From Balaenoptera acutorostrata (taxonomy: Eukaryota > Chordata > Mammalia > Artiodactyla > Balaenopteridae): a DNA stretch of 64,000 nucleotides. Position numbers and translations under genes: made by a program. The notes beneath the pieces were generated by a model, which did no database searches, had not been told where the DNA came from, and saw nothing but the letters and a program-made list of their open reading frames with translations. Below, in pieces: positions 52,612-64,000 of the stretch (within the stretch, counting starts at the first letter, position 1; each line of letters begins with the position of its first letter). Location: positions 62,001 to 126,000 of the forward strand of contig NW_026645871.1 in the NCBI RefSeq assembly GCF_949987535.1, given 5' to 3'.

Positions 52612-54370
52612 ATGGTACCCATCCCATGGGTCCCAAATCTCCAGGTTCAAGGGCATCTTCCTACGTCGAAAACAGGCATGAGAAACCCAGAAGATGGTAC
52701 ACCGTGTGATCGGGAAAGGTTTCTAAAACGCACCTCATTTCTCATCTCCTTTGCTCGGGTTCGCCATTCCAGCCGATTTACTAGCCATCTCCCTCCTTGG
52801 AGAATCAGCACCTTTAACCTCCTGTTCCGTACAGGTTGCAATTTGTCCTGAGGATGAACGGGAAGAGGGGGAACCAATGAGAGACTAGCTCTAGGTGTTG
52901 GGACAGGCACAGGTCACTCTATTTTCCCATCAGGAAGAAGAATTAAGCACAAGCTCAGCCTGCCCCCCAGAACCAGAAGAGGGCCTGAAGCAATCCTGCG
53001 CTTTTGCGGCCAGCTCCCAAAAAAGCGAGTTGAAAAATGGAGCTCAGGGGCACTGCAATTCACAAACCTGCAGAGTTTTAAATGATACCTCTCGTCCACA
53101 AATATATTAAGGGAAGGCAACGAAGAGGCTTTGAAAGCAAGGCAGAATTGCAGGAAACAGATTTCAGGAGGTAGATTCGAATCGCCTTGAAAGCACATGA
53201 AAAGCGGCAAAACGTGGACAATGATGCCCTTGGCCAAAAAGGGCGTATGCGCTTTTTCCTGAATATATTCAGGAAAAAACGCATACGCCCTTTTTGGCCA
53301 ACCAAGCAACCTGGAAAGGCCAATCAGCGCTCCAAAGAAGTCTCGCTTCCCAGCGGGCAAAAGGGCCATGCGGAAAAAAGTGTCCAAACCAGAAATGCAG
53401 GACCGGCCATGGAGAAATGGGAGCCTTGCTACGCTGATGGGTGGGATGTAAATTGCCAACAGCCACTCTGGAGAAGTGTACGGTGTGTTCTGAAACATCT
53501 AAAAAACACAGCTTGGAGAGCATAGGGCACTTCCACTCATGGGCGTATAAATTGGGAAAACTAAAAATCAGCAAGACACAGGCACCCCAAAGTTTAGGGC
53601 TGCTCTGTTGACAAGAACCCCCACTTCATTACACCTTAAATATCCTAGGAAAGAGAAAAATGGATAAAGAAGTTGGGGTCCTCATGTACAATGGAATATC
53701 ACTCAGCCATGAAATCAACGTCATAAGGCTAGTAGCAGCACGATGAGTGGATTTAGGTACGAAGATTCTAAGTGAAATAAGTCACACAGAAAAAGACACT
53801 TATCATAAGATATCACTTAGAGAGGGAATGTAAAAACCGCTACACTTGAACTGAATTGCAAAACAGAACAGAGTCACACGTTTAGGAAACACACTATGGC
53901 TGCTGAACGGGAAAGGTGAGGTGGGGTGATGCATAAAACAAGGGTTTCAAATTAGCTCCGATACCGTTCCATAAACCCAATATGTAAGAGACAAGACCTA
54001 TTCCGTTTTCAGTGAACTGGAACCAACACCCCCTATTCACCGCACAAGAATATATCTGACTAGTAAGAATCTTCAAACCTATATATTGATATCTCTCCGT
54101 AAGTGAGTCAAGGGGGTGTAAAGCGGCATAAACACAGCCGTGAAAAGCAGCTAAACCCCAATATAAAAATAAATTACTTTTCAAAACCCGTGAAACAAAG
54201 ACAGTGAAAGAGAGAGAAATTCTTACAAAATTCTTTCAGGGGCTGTGATGCAACCTGGATTGACCATATCTAGACCCACAGCTGATTGAGACATAAGGGT
54301 GGACACTCTTGGGGCTGAGAGGTTCGGTGAGGTTGGGTGAGCCAACGCAGACCCTTTCAAGTAATACTGC
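52612..54370. repeat. Satellite monomer U30 (B type; mosaic)
   Basis: Length 1,759 bp. The first half resembles U29 (MITE left-arm C at 53252) but has 'gtgtccaaacc'. The second half is a copy of U27's distinctive tail. Confidence 0.95.
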
Positions 54371-56129
54371 ATGGTACCCATCCCATGGGTCCCAAATCTC
54401 CAGGTTCAAGGGCATCTTCCTACGTCGAAAACAGGCATGAGAAACCCAGAAGATGGTACACCGTGTGATCGGGAAAGGTTTCTAAAACGCACCTCATTTC
54501 TCATCTCCTTTGCTCGGGTTCGCCATTCCAGCCGATTTACTAGCCATCTCCCTCCTTGGAGAATCAGCACCTTTAACCTCCTGTTCCGTACAGGTTGCAA
54601 TTTGTCCTGAGGATGAACGGGAAGAGGGGGAACCAATGAGAGACTAGCTCTAGGTGTTGGGACAGGCACAGGTCACTCTATTTTCCCATCAGGAAGAAGA
54701 ATTAAGCACAAGCTCAGCCTGCCCCCCAGAACCAGAAGAGGGCCTGAAGCAATCCTGCGCTTTTGCGGCCAGCTCCCAAAAAAGCGAGTTGAAAAATGGA
54801 GCTCAGGGGCACTGCAATTCACAAACCTGCACAGTTTTAAATGATACCTCTCGTCCACAAATATACTAAGGGAAGGCAACGAAGAGGCTTTGAAAGCAAG
54901 GCAGAATTGCAGGAAACAGATTTCAGGAGGTAGATTCGAATCGCCTTGAAAGCACATGAAAAGCGGCAAAACGTGGACAATGATGCCCTTGGCCAAAAAG
55001 GGCGTATGCGTTTTTTCCTGAATATATTCAGGAAAAAACGCATACGCCCTTTTTGGCCAACCAAGCAACCTGGAAAGGCCAATCAGCGCTCCAAAGAAGT
55101 CTCGCTTCCCAGCGGGCAAAAGGGCCATGCGGAAAAAAGTGTCCAAACCAGAAATGCAGGACCGGCCATGGAGAAATGGGAGCCTTGCTACGCTGATGGG
55201 TGGGATGTAAATTGCCAACAGCCACTCTGGAGAAGTGTACGGTGTGTTCTGAAACATCTAAAAAACACAGCTTGGAGAGCATAGGGCACTTCCACTCATG
55301 GGCGTATAAATTGGGAAAACTAAAAATCAGCAAGACACAGGCACCCCAAAGTTTAGGGCTGCTCTGTTGACAAGAACCCCCACTTCATTACACCTTAAAT
55401 ATCCTAGGAAAGAGAAAAATGGATAAAGAAGTGGTGGTCCTCATGTACAATGGAATATCACTCAGCCATGAAATCCACGTCATAAGGCTAGTAGCAGCAC
55501 GATGAGTGGATTTAGGTACGACGATTCTAAGTGAAATAAGTCACACAGAAAAAGACACTTATCATAAGATATCACTTAGAGAGGGAATGTAAAAACCGCT
55601 ACACTTGAACTGAATTGCAAAACAGAACAGAGTCACACGTTTAGGAAACACACTATGGCTGCTGAACGGGAAAGGTGAGGTGGGGTGATGCATAAAACAA
55701 GGGTTTCAAATTAGCTCCGATACCGTTCCATAAACCCAATATGTAAGAGACAAGACCTATTCCTTTTTCAGTGAACTGGACTCAACACCCCCTATTCACC
55801 GCACAAGAATATATCTGACTAGTAAGAATCTTCAAACCTATGTATTGATATCTCTCCGTAAGTGAGTCAAGGGGGTGTAAAGCGGCATAAACACAGCCGT
55901 GAAAAGCAGCTAAACCCCATTATAAAAATAAATTACTTTTCAAAACCCGTGAAACAAAGACAGTGAAAGAGAGAGAAATTCTTACAAAATTCGTTCAGGG
56001 GCTGTGATGCAACCTGGATTGACCATATCTAGACCCACAGCTGATTGAGACATAAGGGTGGACACTCTTGGGGCTGAGAGGTTCGGTGAGGTTGGGTGAG
56101 CCAACGCAGACCCTTTCAAGTAATACTGC
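54371..56129. repeat. Satellite monomer U31 (A type)
   Basis: Length 1,759 bp. Counterpart of U28 at offset 5,277. Confidence 0.95.
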
Positions 56130-57888
56130 ATGGTACCCATCCCATGGGTCCCAAATCTCCAGGTTCAAGGGCATCTTCCTACGTCGAAAACAGGCATGAG
56201 AAACCCAGAAGATGGTACACCGTGTGATCGGGAAAGGTTTCTAAAACGCACCTCATTTCTCATCTCCTTTGCTCGGGTTCGCCATTCCAGCCGATTTACT
56301 AGCCATCTCCCTCCTTGGAGAATCAGCACCTTTAACCTCCTGTTCCGTACAGGTTGCAATTTGTCCTGAGGATGAACGGGAAGAGGGGGAACCAATGAGA
56401 GACTAGCTCTAGGTGTTGGGACAGGCACAGGTCACTCTATTTTCCCATCAGGAAGAAGAATTAAGCACAAGCTCAGCCTGCCCCCCAGAACCAGAAGAGG
56501 GCCTGAAGCAATCCTGCGCTTTTGCGGCCAGCTCCCAAAAAAGCGAGTTGAAAAATGGAGCTCAGGGGCACTGCAATTCACAAACCTGCAGAGTTTTAAA
56601 TGATACCTCTCGTCCACAAATATATTAAGGGAAGGCAACGAAGAGGCTTTGAAAGCAAGGCAGAATTGCAGGAAACAGATTTCAGGAGGTAGATTCGAAT
56701 CGCCTTGAAAGCACATGAAAAGCGGCAAAACGTGGACAATGATGCCCTTGGCCAAAAAGGGCGTATGCGCTTTTTCCTGAATATATTCAGGAAAAAACGC
56801 ATACGCCCTTTTTGGCCAACCAAGCAACCTGGAAAGGCCAATCAGCGCTCCAAAGAAGTCTCGCTTCCCAGCGGGCAAAAGGGCCATGCGGAAAAAAGTG
56901 TCCGAACCAGAAATGCAGGACCGGCCATGGAGAAATGGGAGCCTTGCTACGCTGATGGGTGGGATGTAAATTGCCAACAGCCACTCTGGAGAAGTGTACG
57001 GTGTGTTCTGAAACATCTAAAAAACACAGCTTGGAGAGCATAGGGCACTTCCACTCATGGGCGTATAAATTGGGAAAACTAAAAATCAGCAAGACACAGG
57101 CACCCCAAAGTTTAGGGCTGCTCTGTTGACAAGAACCCCCACTTCATTACACCTTAAATATCCTAGGAAAGAGAAAAATGGATAAAGAAGTTGGGGTCCT
57201 CATGTACAATGGAATATCACTCAGCCATGAAATCAACGTCATAAGGCTAGTAGCAGCACGATGAGTGGATTTAGGTACGAAGATTCTAAGTGAAATAAGT
57301 CACACAGAAAAAGACACTTATCATAAGATATCACTTAGAGAGGGAATGTAAAAACCGCTACACTTGAACTGAATTACAAAACAGAACAGAGTCACACGTT
57401 TAGGAAACACACTACGGCTGCTGAACGGGAAAGGTGAGGTGGGGTGATGCATAAAACAAGGGTTTCAAATTAGCTCAGATACCGTTCCATAAACCCAATA
57501 TGTAAGAGACAAGACCTATTCCTTTTTCAGTGAACTGGACTCAACACCCCCTATTCACCGCACAAGAATATATCTGACTAGGAAGAATCTTCAAACCTAT
57601 GTATTGATATCTCTCCGTAAGTGAGTCAAGGGGGTGTAAAGCGTCATAAACACAGCCGTGAAAAGCAGCTAAACCCCATTATAAAAATAAATTACTTTTC
57701 AAAACCCGTGAAACAAAGACAGTGAAAGAGAGAGAAATTCTTACAAAATTCGTTCAGGGGCTGTGATGCAACCTGGATTGACCATATCTAGACCCACAGC
57801 TGATTGAGACATAAGGGTGGACACTCTTGGGGCTGAGAGGTTCGGTGAGGTTGGGTGAGCCAACGCAGACCCTTTCAAGTAATACTGC
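56130..57888. repeat. Satellite monomer U32 (B type; MITE left-arm mutation)
   Basis: Length 1,759 bp. Counterpart of U29, including the MITE C at 56770, 'gtgtccgaacc' and 'gcgtcataaac'. Confidence 0.95.
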
Positions 57889-59646
57889 ATGGTACCCATC
57901 CCATGGGTCCCAAATCTCCAGGTTCAAGGGCATCTTCCTACGTCGAAAACAGGCATGAGAAACCCAGAAGATGGTACACCGTGTGATCGGGAAAGGTTTC
58001 TAAAACGCACCTCATTTCTCATCTCCTTTGCTCGGGTTCGCCATTCCAGCCGATTTACTAGCCATCTCCCTCCTTGGAGAATCAGCACCTTTAACCTCCT
58101 GTTCCGTACAGGTTGCAATTTGTCCTGAGGATGAACGGGAAGAGGGGGAACCAATGAGAGACTAGCTCTAGGTGTTGGGACAGGCACAGGTCACTCTATT
58201 TTCCCATCAGGAAGAAGAATTAAGCACAAGCTCAGCCTGCCCCCCAGAACCAGAAGAGGGCCTGAAGCAATCCTGCGCTTTTGCGGCCAGCTCCCAAAAA
58301 AGCGAGTTGAAAAATGGAGCTCAGGGGCACTGCAATTCACAAACCTGCACAGTTTTAAATGATACCTCTCGTCCACAAATATACTAAGGGAAGGCAACGA
58401 AGAGGCTTTGAAAGCAAGGCAGAATTGCAGGAAACAGATTTCAGGAGGTAGATTCGAATCGCCTTGAAAGCACATGAAAAGCGGCAAAACGTGGACAATG
58501 ATGCCCTTGGCCAAAAAGGGCGTATGCGTTTTTTCCTGAATATATTCAGGAAAAAACGCATACGCCCTTTTTGGCCAACCAAGCAACCTGGAAAGGCCAA
58601 TCAGCGCTCCAAAGAAGTCTCGCTTCCCAGCGGGCAAAAGGGCCATGCGGAAAAAAGTGTCCAAACCAGAAATGCAGGACCGGCCATGGAGAAATGGGAG
58701 CCTTGCTACGCTGATGGGTGGGATGTAAATTGCCAACAGCCACTCTGGAGAAGTGTACGGTGTGTTCTGAAACATCTAAAAAACACAGCTTGGAGAGCAT
58801 AGGGCACTTCCACTCATGGGCGTATAAATTGGGAAAACTAAAAATCAGCAAGACACAGGCACCCCAAAGTTTAGGGCTGCTCTGTTGACAAGAACCCCCA
58901 CTTCATTACACCTTAAATATCCTAGGAAAGAGAAAAATGGATAAAGAAGTTGGGGTCCTCATGTACAATGGAATATCACTCAGCCATGAAATCCACGTCA
59001 TAAGGCTAGTAGCAGCACGATGAGTGGATTTAGGTACGAAGATTCTAAGTGAAATAAGTCACACAGAAAAGACACTTATCATAAGATATCACTTAGAGAG
59101 GGAATGTAAAAACCGCTACACTTGAACTGAATTGCAAAACAGAACAGAGTCCCACGTTTAGGAAACACACTATGGCTGCTGAACGGGAAAGGTGAGGTGG
59201 GGTGATGCATAAAACAAGGGTTTCAAATTAGCTCCGATACCGTTCCATAAACCCAATATGTAAGAGACAAGACCTATTCCTTTTTCAGTGAACTGGACTC
59301 AACACCCCCTATTCACCGCACAAGAATATATCTGACTAGTAAGAATCTTCAAACCTATGTATTGATATCTCTCCGTAAGTGAGTCAAGGGGGTGTAAAGC
59401 GGCATAAACACAGCCGTGAAAAGCAGCTAAACCCCATTATAAAAATAAATTACTTTTCAAAACCCGTGAAACAAAGACAGTGAAAGAGAGAGAAATTCTT
59501 ACAAAATTCGTTCAGGGGCTGTGATGCAACCTGGATTGACCATATCTAGACCCACAGCTGATTGAGACATAAGGGTGGACACTCTTGGGGCTGAGAGGTT
59601 CGGTGAGGTTGGGTGAGCCAACGCAGACCCTTTCAAGTAATACTGC
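57889..59646. repeat. Satellite monomer U33 (A type)
   Basis: Length 1,758 bp; one A is lost in 'cacagaaaagacac'. It shares this and 'agagtcccacg' with U35. Confidence 0.95.
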
Positions 59647-61405
59647 ATGGTACCCATCCCATGGGTCCCAAATCTCCAGGTTCAAGGGCATCTTCCTACG
59701 TCGAAAACAGGCATGAGAAACCCAGAAGATGGTACACCGTGTGATCGGGAAAGGTTTCTAAAACGCACCTCATTTCTCATCTCCTTTGCTCGGGTTCGCC
59801 ATTCCAGCCGATTTACTAGCCATCTCCCTCCTTGGAGAATCAGCACCTTTAACCTCCTGTTCCGTACAGGTTGCAATTTGTCCTGAGGATGAACGGGAAG
59901 AGGGGGAACCAATGAGAGACTAGCTCTAGGTGTTGGGACAGGCACAGGTCACTCTATTTTCCCATCAGGAAGAAGAATTAAGCACAAGCTCAGCCTGCCC
60001 CCCAGAACCAGAAGAGGGCCTGAAGCAATCCTGCGCTTTTGCGGCCAGCTCCCAAAAAAGCGAGTTGAAAAATGGAGCTCAGGGGCACTGCAATTCACAA
60101 ACCTGCAGAGTTTTAAATGATACCTCTCGTCCACAAATATATTAAGGGAAGGCAACGAAGAGGCTTTGAAAGCAAGGCAGAATTGCAGGAAACAGATTTC
60201 AGGAGGTAGATTCGAATCGCCTTGAAAGCACATGAAAAGCGGCAAAACGTGGACAATGATGCCCTTGGCCAAAAAGGGCGTATGCGCTTTTTCCTGAATA
60301 TATTCAGGAAAAAACGCATACGCCCTTTTTGGCCAACCAAGCAACCTGGAAAGGCCAATCAGCGCTCCAAAGAAGTCTCGCTTCCCAGCGGGCAAAAGGG
60401 CCATGCGGAAAAAAGTGTCCGAACCAGAAATGCAGGACCGGCCATGGAGAAATGGGAGCCTTGCTACGCTGATGGGTGGGATGTAAATTGCCAACAGCCA
60501 CTCTGGAGAAGTGTACGGTGTGTTCTGAAACATCTAAAAAACACAGCTTGGAGAGCATAGGGCACTTCCACTCATGGGCGTATAAATTGGGAAAACTAAA
60601 AATCAGCAAGACACAGGCACCCCAAAGTTTAGGGCTGCTCTGTTGACAAGAACCCCCACTTCATTACACCTTAAATATCCTAGGAAAGAGAAAAATGGAT
60701 AAAGAAGTTGGGGTCCTCATGTACAATGGAATATCACTCAGCCATGAAATCAACGTCATAAGGCTAGTAGCAGCACGATGAGTGGATTTAGGTACGAAGA
60801 TTCTAAGTGAAATAAGTCACACAGAAAAAGACACTTATCATAAGATATCACTTAGAGAGGGAATGTAAAAACCGCTACACTTGAACTGAATTACAAAACA
60901 GAACAGAGTCACACGTTTAGGAAACACACTACGGCTGCTGAACGGGAAAGGTGAGGTGGGGTGATGCATAAAACAAGGGTTTCAAATTAGCTCAGATACC
61001 GTTCCATAAACCCAATATGTAAGAGACAAGACCTATTCCTTTTTCAGTGAACTGGACTCAACACCCCCTATTCACCGCACAAGAATATATCTGACTAGGA
61101 AGAATCTTCAAACCTATGTATTGATATCTCTCCGTAAGTGAGTCAAGGGGGTGTAAAGCGGCATAAACACAGCCGTGAAAAGCAGCTAAACCCCATTATA
61201 AAAATAAATTACTTTTCAAAACCCGTGAAACAAAGACAGTGAAAGAGAGAGAAATTCTTACAAAATTCGTTCAGGGGCTGTGATGCAACCTGGATTGACC
61301 ATATCTAGACCCACAGCTGATTGAGACATAAGGGTGGACACTCTTGGGGCTGAGAGGTTCGGTGAGGTTGGGTGAGCCAACGCAGACCCTTTCAAGTAAT
61401 ACTGC
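59647..61405. repeat. Satellite monomer U34 (B type; MITE left-arm mutation)
   Basis: Length 1,759 bp. It resembles U32 two units upstream (MITE C at 60287, 'gtgtccgaacc', 'gactaggaag') but has 'aaagcggcat'. Confidence 0.95.
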
Positions 61406-63163
61406 ATGGTACCCATCCCATGGGTCCCAAATCTCCAGGTTCAAGGGCATCTTCCTACGTCGAAAACAGGCATGAGAAACCCAGAAGATGGTACACCGTG
61501 TGATCGGGAAAGGTTTCTAAAACGCACCTCATTTCTCATCTCCTTTGCTCGGGTTCGCCATTCCAGCCGATTTACTAGCCATCTCCCTCCTTGGAGAATC
61601 AGCACCTTTAACCTCCTGTTCCGTACAGGTTGCAATTTGTCCTGAGGATGAACGGGAAGAGGGGGAACCAATGAGAGACTAGCTCTAGGTGTTGGGACAG
61701 GCACAGGTCACTCTATTTTCCCATCAGGAAGAAGAATTAAGCACAAGCTCAGCCTGCCCCCCAGAACCAGAAGAGGGCCTGAAGCAATCCTGCGCTTTTG
61801 CGGCCAGCTCCCAAAAAAGCGAGTTGAAAAATGGAGCTCAGGGGCACTGCAATTCACAAACCTGCACAGTTTTAAATGATACCTCTCGTCCACAAATATA
61901 CTAAGGGAAGGCAACGAAGAGGCTTTGAAAGCAAGGCAGAATTGCAGGAAACAGATTTCAGGAGGTAGATTCGAATCGCCTTGAAAGCACATGAAAAGCG
62001 GCAAAACGTGGACAATGATGCCCTTGGCCAAAAAGGGCGTATGCGTTTTTTCCTGAATATATTCAGGAAAAAACGCATACGCCCTTTTTGGCCAACCAAG
62101 CAACCTGGAAAGGCCAATCAGCGCTCCAAAGAAGTCTCGCTTCCCAGCGGGCAAAAGGGCCATGCGGAAAAAAGTGTCCAAACCAGAAATGCAGGACCGG
62201 CCATGGAGAAATGGGAGCCTTGCTACGCTGATGGGTGGGATGTAAATTGCCAACAGCCACTCTGGAGAAGTGTACGGTGTGTTCTGAAACATCTAAAAAA
62301 CACAGCTTGGAGAGCATATGGGACTTCCACTCATGGGCGTATAAATTGGGAAAACTAAAAATCAGCAAGACACAGGCACCCCAAAGTTTAGGGCTGCTCT
62401 GTTGACAAGAACCCCCACTTCATTACACCTTAAATATCCTAGGAAAGAGAAAAATGGATAAAGAAGTTGGGGTCCTCATGTACAATGGAATATCACTCAG
62501 CCATGAAATCCACGTCATAAGGCTAGTAGCAGCACGATGAGTGGATTTAGGTACGACGATTCTAAGTGAAATAAGTCACACAGAAAAGACACTTATCATA
62601 AGATATCACTTAGAGAGGGAATGTAAAAACCGCTACACTTGAACTGAATTGCAAAACAGAACAGAGTCCCACGTTTAGGAAACACACTATGGCTGCTGAA
62701 CGGGAAAGGTGAGGTGGGGTGATGCATAAAACAAGGGTTTCAAATTAGCTCCGATACCGTTCCATAAACCCAATATGTAAGAGACAAGACCTATTCCTTT
62801 TTCAGTGAACTGGACTCAACACCCCCTATTCACCGCACAAGAATATATCTGACTAGTAAGAATCTTCAAACCTATGTATTGATATCTCTCCGTAAGTGAG
62901 TCAAGGGGGTGTAAAGCGGCATAAACACAGCCGTGAAAAGCAGCTAAACCCCATTATAAAAATAAATTACTTTTCAAAACCCGTGAAACAAAGACAGTGA
63001 AAGAGAGAGAAATTCTTACAAAATTCGTTCAGGGGCTGTGATGCAACCTGGATTGACCATATCTAGACCCACAGCTGATTGAGACATAAGGGTGGACACT
63101 CTTGGGGCTGAGAGGTTCGGTGAGGTTGGGTGAGCCAACGCAGACCCTTTCAAGTAATACTGC
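61406..63163. repeat. Satellite monomer U35 (A type)
   Basis: Length 1,758 bp. It shares U33's single-base loss and 'agtcccacg'. A private 'gagcatatgggac' removes a stop, so the short plus-strand ORF runs on to 62358. Confidence 0.95.
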
Positions 63164-64000
63164 ATGGTACCCATCCCATGGGTCCCAAATCTCCAGGTTC
63201 AAGGGCATCTTCCTACGTCGAAAACAGGCATGAGAAACCCAGAAGATGGTACACCGTGTGATCGGGAAAGGTTTCTAAAACGCACCTCATTTCTCATCTC
63301 CTTTGCTCGGGTTCGCCATTCCAGCCGATTTACTAGCCGTCTCCCTCCTTGGAGAATCAGCACCTTTAACCTCCTGTTCCGTACAGGTTGCAATTTGTCC
63401 TGAGGATGAACGGGAAGAGGGGGAACCAATGAGAGACTAGCTCTAGGTGTTGGGACAGGCACAGGTCACTCTATTTTCCCATCAGGAAGAAGAATTAAGC
63501 ACAAGCTCAGCCTGCCCCCCAGAACCAGAAGAGGGCCTGAAGCAATCCTGCGCTTTGGCGGCCATCTCCCAAAAAAGCAAGTTGAAAAATGGAGCTCAGG
63601 GGCACTGCAATTCACAAACCTGCAGAGTTTTAAATGATACCTCTCGTCCACAAATATATTAAGGGAAGGCAACGAAGAGGCTTTGAAAGCAAGGCAGAAT
63701 TGCAGGAAACAGATTTCAGGAGGTAGATTCGAATCGCCTTGAAAGCACATGAAAAGCGGCAAAACGTGGACAATGATGCCCTTGGCCAAAAAGGGCGTAT
63801 GCGTTTTTTCCTGAATATATTCAGGAAAAAACGCATACGCCCTTTTTGGCCAACCAAGCAACCTGGAAAGGCCAATCAGCGCTCCAAAGAAGTCTCGCTT
63901 CCCAGCGGGCAAAAGGGCCATGCGGAAAAAAGTGTCCAAACCAGAAATGCAGGACCGGCCATGGAGAAATGGGAGCCTTGCTACGCTGATGGGTGGGATG
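63164..64000. repeat. Satellite monomer U36 (3'-truncated by the window edge)
   Basis: 837 bp, ending just right of the MITE. It has 'tagccgtctcc', 'gctttggcggccatctccc' and 'aaaaaagcaag'. The first part of the second variant is shared only with U12. Confidence 0.95.

Larger units (their letters stand above)
1..64000. repeat. Tandem satellite array, about 1,759-bp monomer, 37 copies (35 complete)
   Basis: The same sequence recurs head to tail through the window. Unit starts ('atggtaccc') are 1636, 3395, 5154, 6885, 8644 and so on to 63164. Twenty-seven complete units are 1,759 bp, five are 1,758, two are 1,757 and one is 1,731. Copies differ by scattered substitutions and single-base indels only. 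No insertion of foreign DNA interrupts the array. Period, an L1-derived half and mammalian repeat content match what I remember of the common cetacean satellite, whose unit is about 1.76 kb in baleen whales. The family name rests on memory; the tandem structure is read directly. Such satellites form C-band heterochromatin; which chromosomal site this is cannot be told from the window. Confidence 0.97.

Noticed and set aside
1..64000. A hidden novel gene system within the array
   Set aside because: Every segment recurs in each monomer, and no unit contains an insertion longer than a base or two. There is no room for a locus-specific gene cluster.

Overview
The whole window is one head-to-tail tandem array of a single satellite monomer of about 1,759 bp. 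It holds a 5'-truncated copy (1-1635, missing the first 124 bases of the phase used here), 35 complete copies (1636-63163) and a 3'-truncated copy (63164-64000). I set the phase at the 'atggtaccc' that occurs once per unit and number the units U0 to U36. All copies lie in the same orientation. There is no unique-sequence DNA, and I find no protein-coding gene, tRNA, rRNA, CRISPR array or bacterial feature. The many short ORFs recur at the monomer period and are by-products of a homogenised repeat.

Host. The DNA is mammalian. About 1.05 kb of every monomer is an old L1 retrotransposon relic in sense orientation, made of the 3' part of ORF2 and the 3' UTR ending in AATAAA. A 72-bp perfect palindrome lies inside it; its ends (TTGGCCAAAAAG...) resemble a Tc1/mariner MITE family I recall from cattle and other cetartiodactyl genomes. 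From memory, the 'common cetacean satellite' has units of about 1.76 kb in baleen whales, slightly shorter in some toothed whales and about 1.58 kb in delphinoids, and it was reported to be built on an L1 segment. Period, L1 content and monomer-scale homogeneity all fit. I therefore read the window as constitutive heterochromatin of a cetacean, most likely a mysticete.

Monomer layout (u = position in unit). u1 to about u500 is sequence I cannot assign, with a KpnI site at u3-8. About u500-618 is L1 ORF2-like. u619-690 is the palindromic MITE. u691 to about u1100 is the ORF2 C-terminal relic. About u1100-1569 is L1 3' UTR with AATAAA at u1557-1562. u1570-1759 is unassigned and carries a degenerate CENP-B-box-like site. 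L1 similarity resumes in order on both sides of the palindrome, so the MITE appears nested in the L1, and both predate amplification of the satellite.

Array history. Shared rare variants show local higher-order duplication. There is a near-perfect trimer duplication of 5,276 bp (about 27.9-33.2 kb and 33.2-38.4 kb). A second three-unit similarity lies at offset 5,277 bp (from about 48.6 kb and about 53.9 kb). Dimeric periodicity of about 3,517 bp occurs at about 41.4-48.4 kb and about 54.4-64 kb. Adjacent near-twin monomers occur at U3/U4 and U10/U11. A subfamily boundary near 33-38 kb separates left and right halves of the array. The interest here lies in satellite structure and turnover, not in a gene system.
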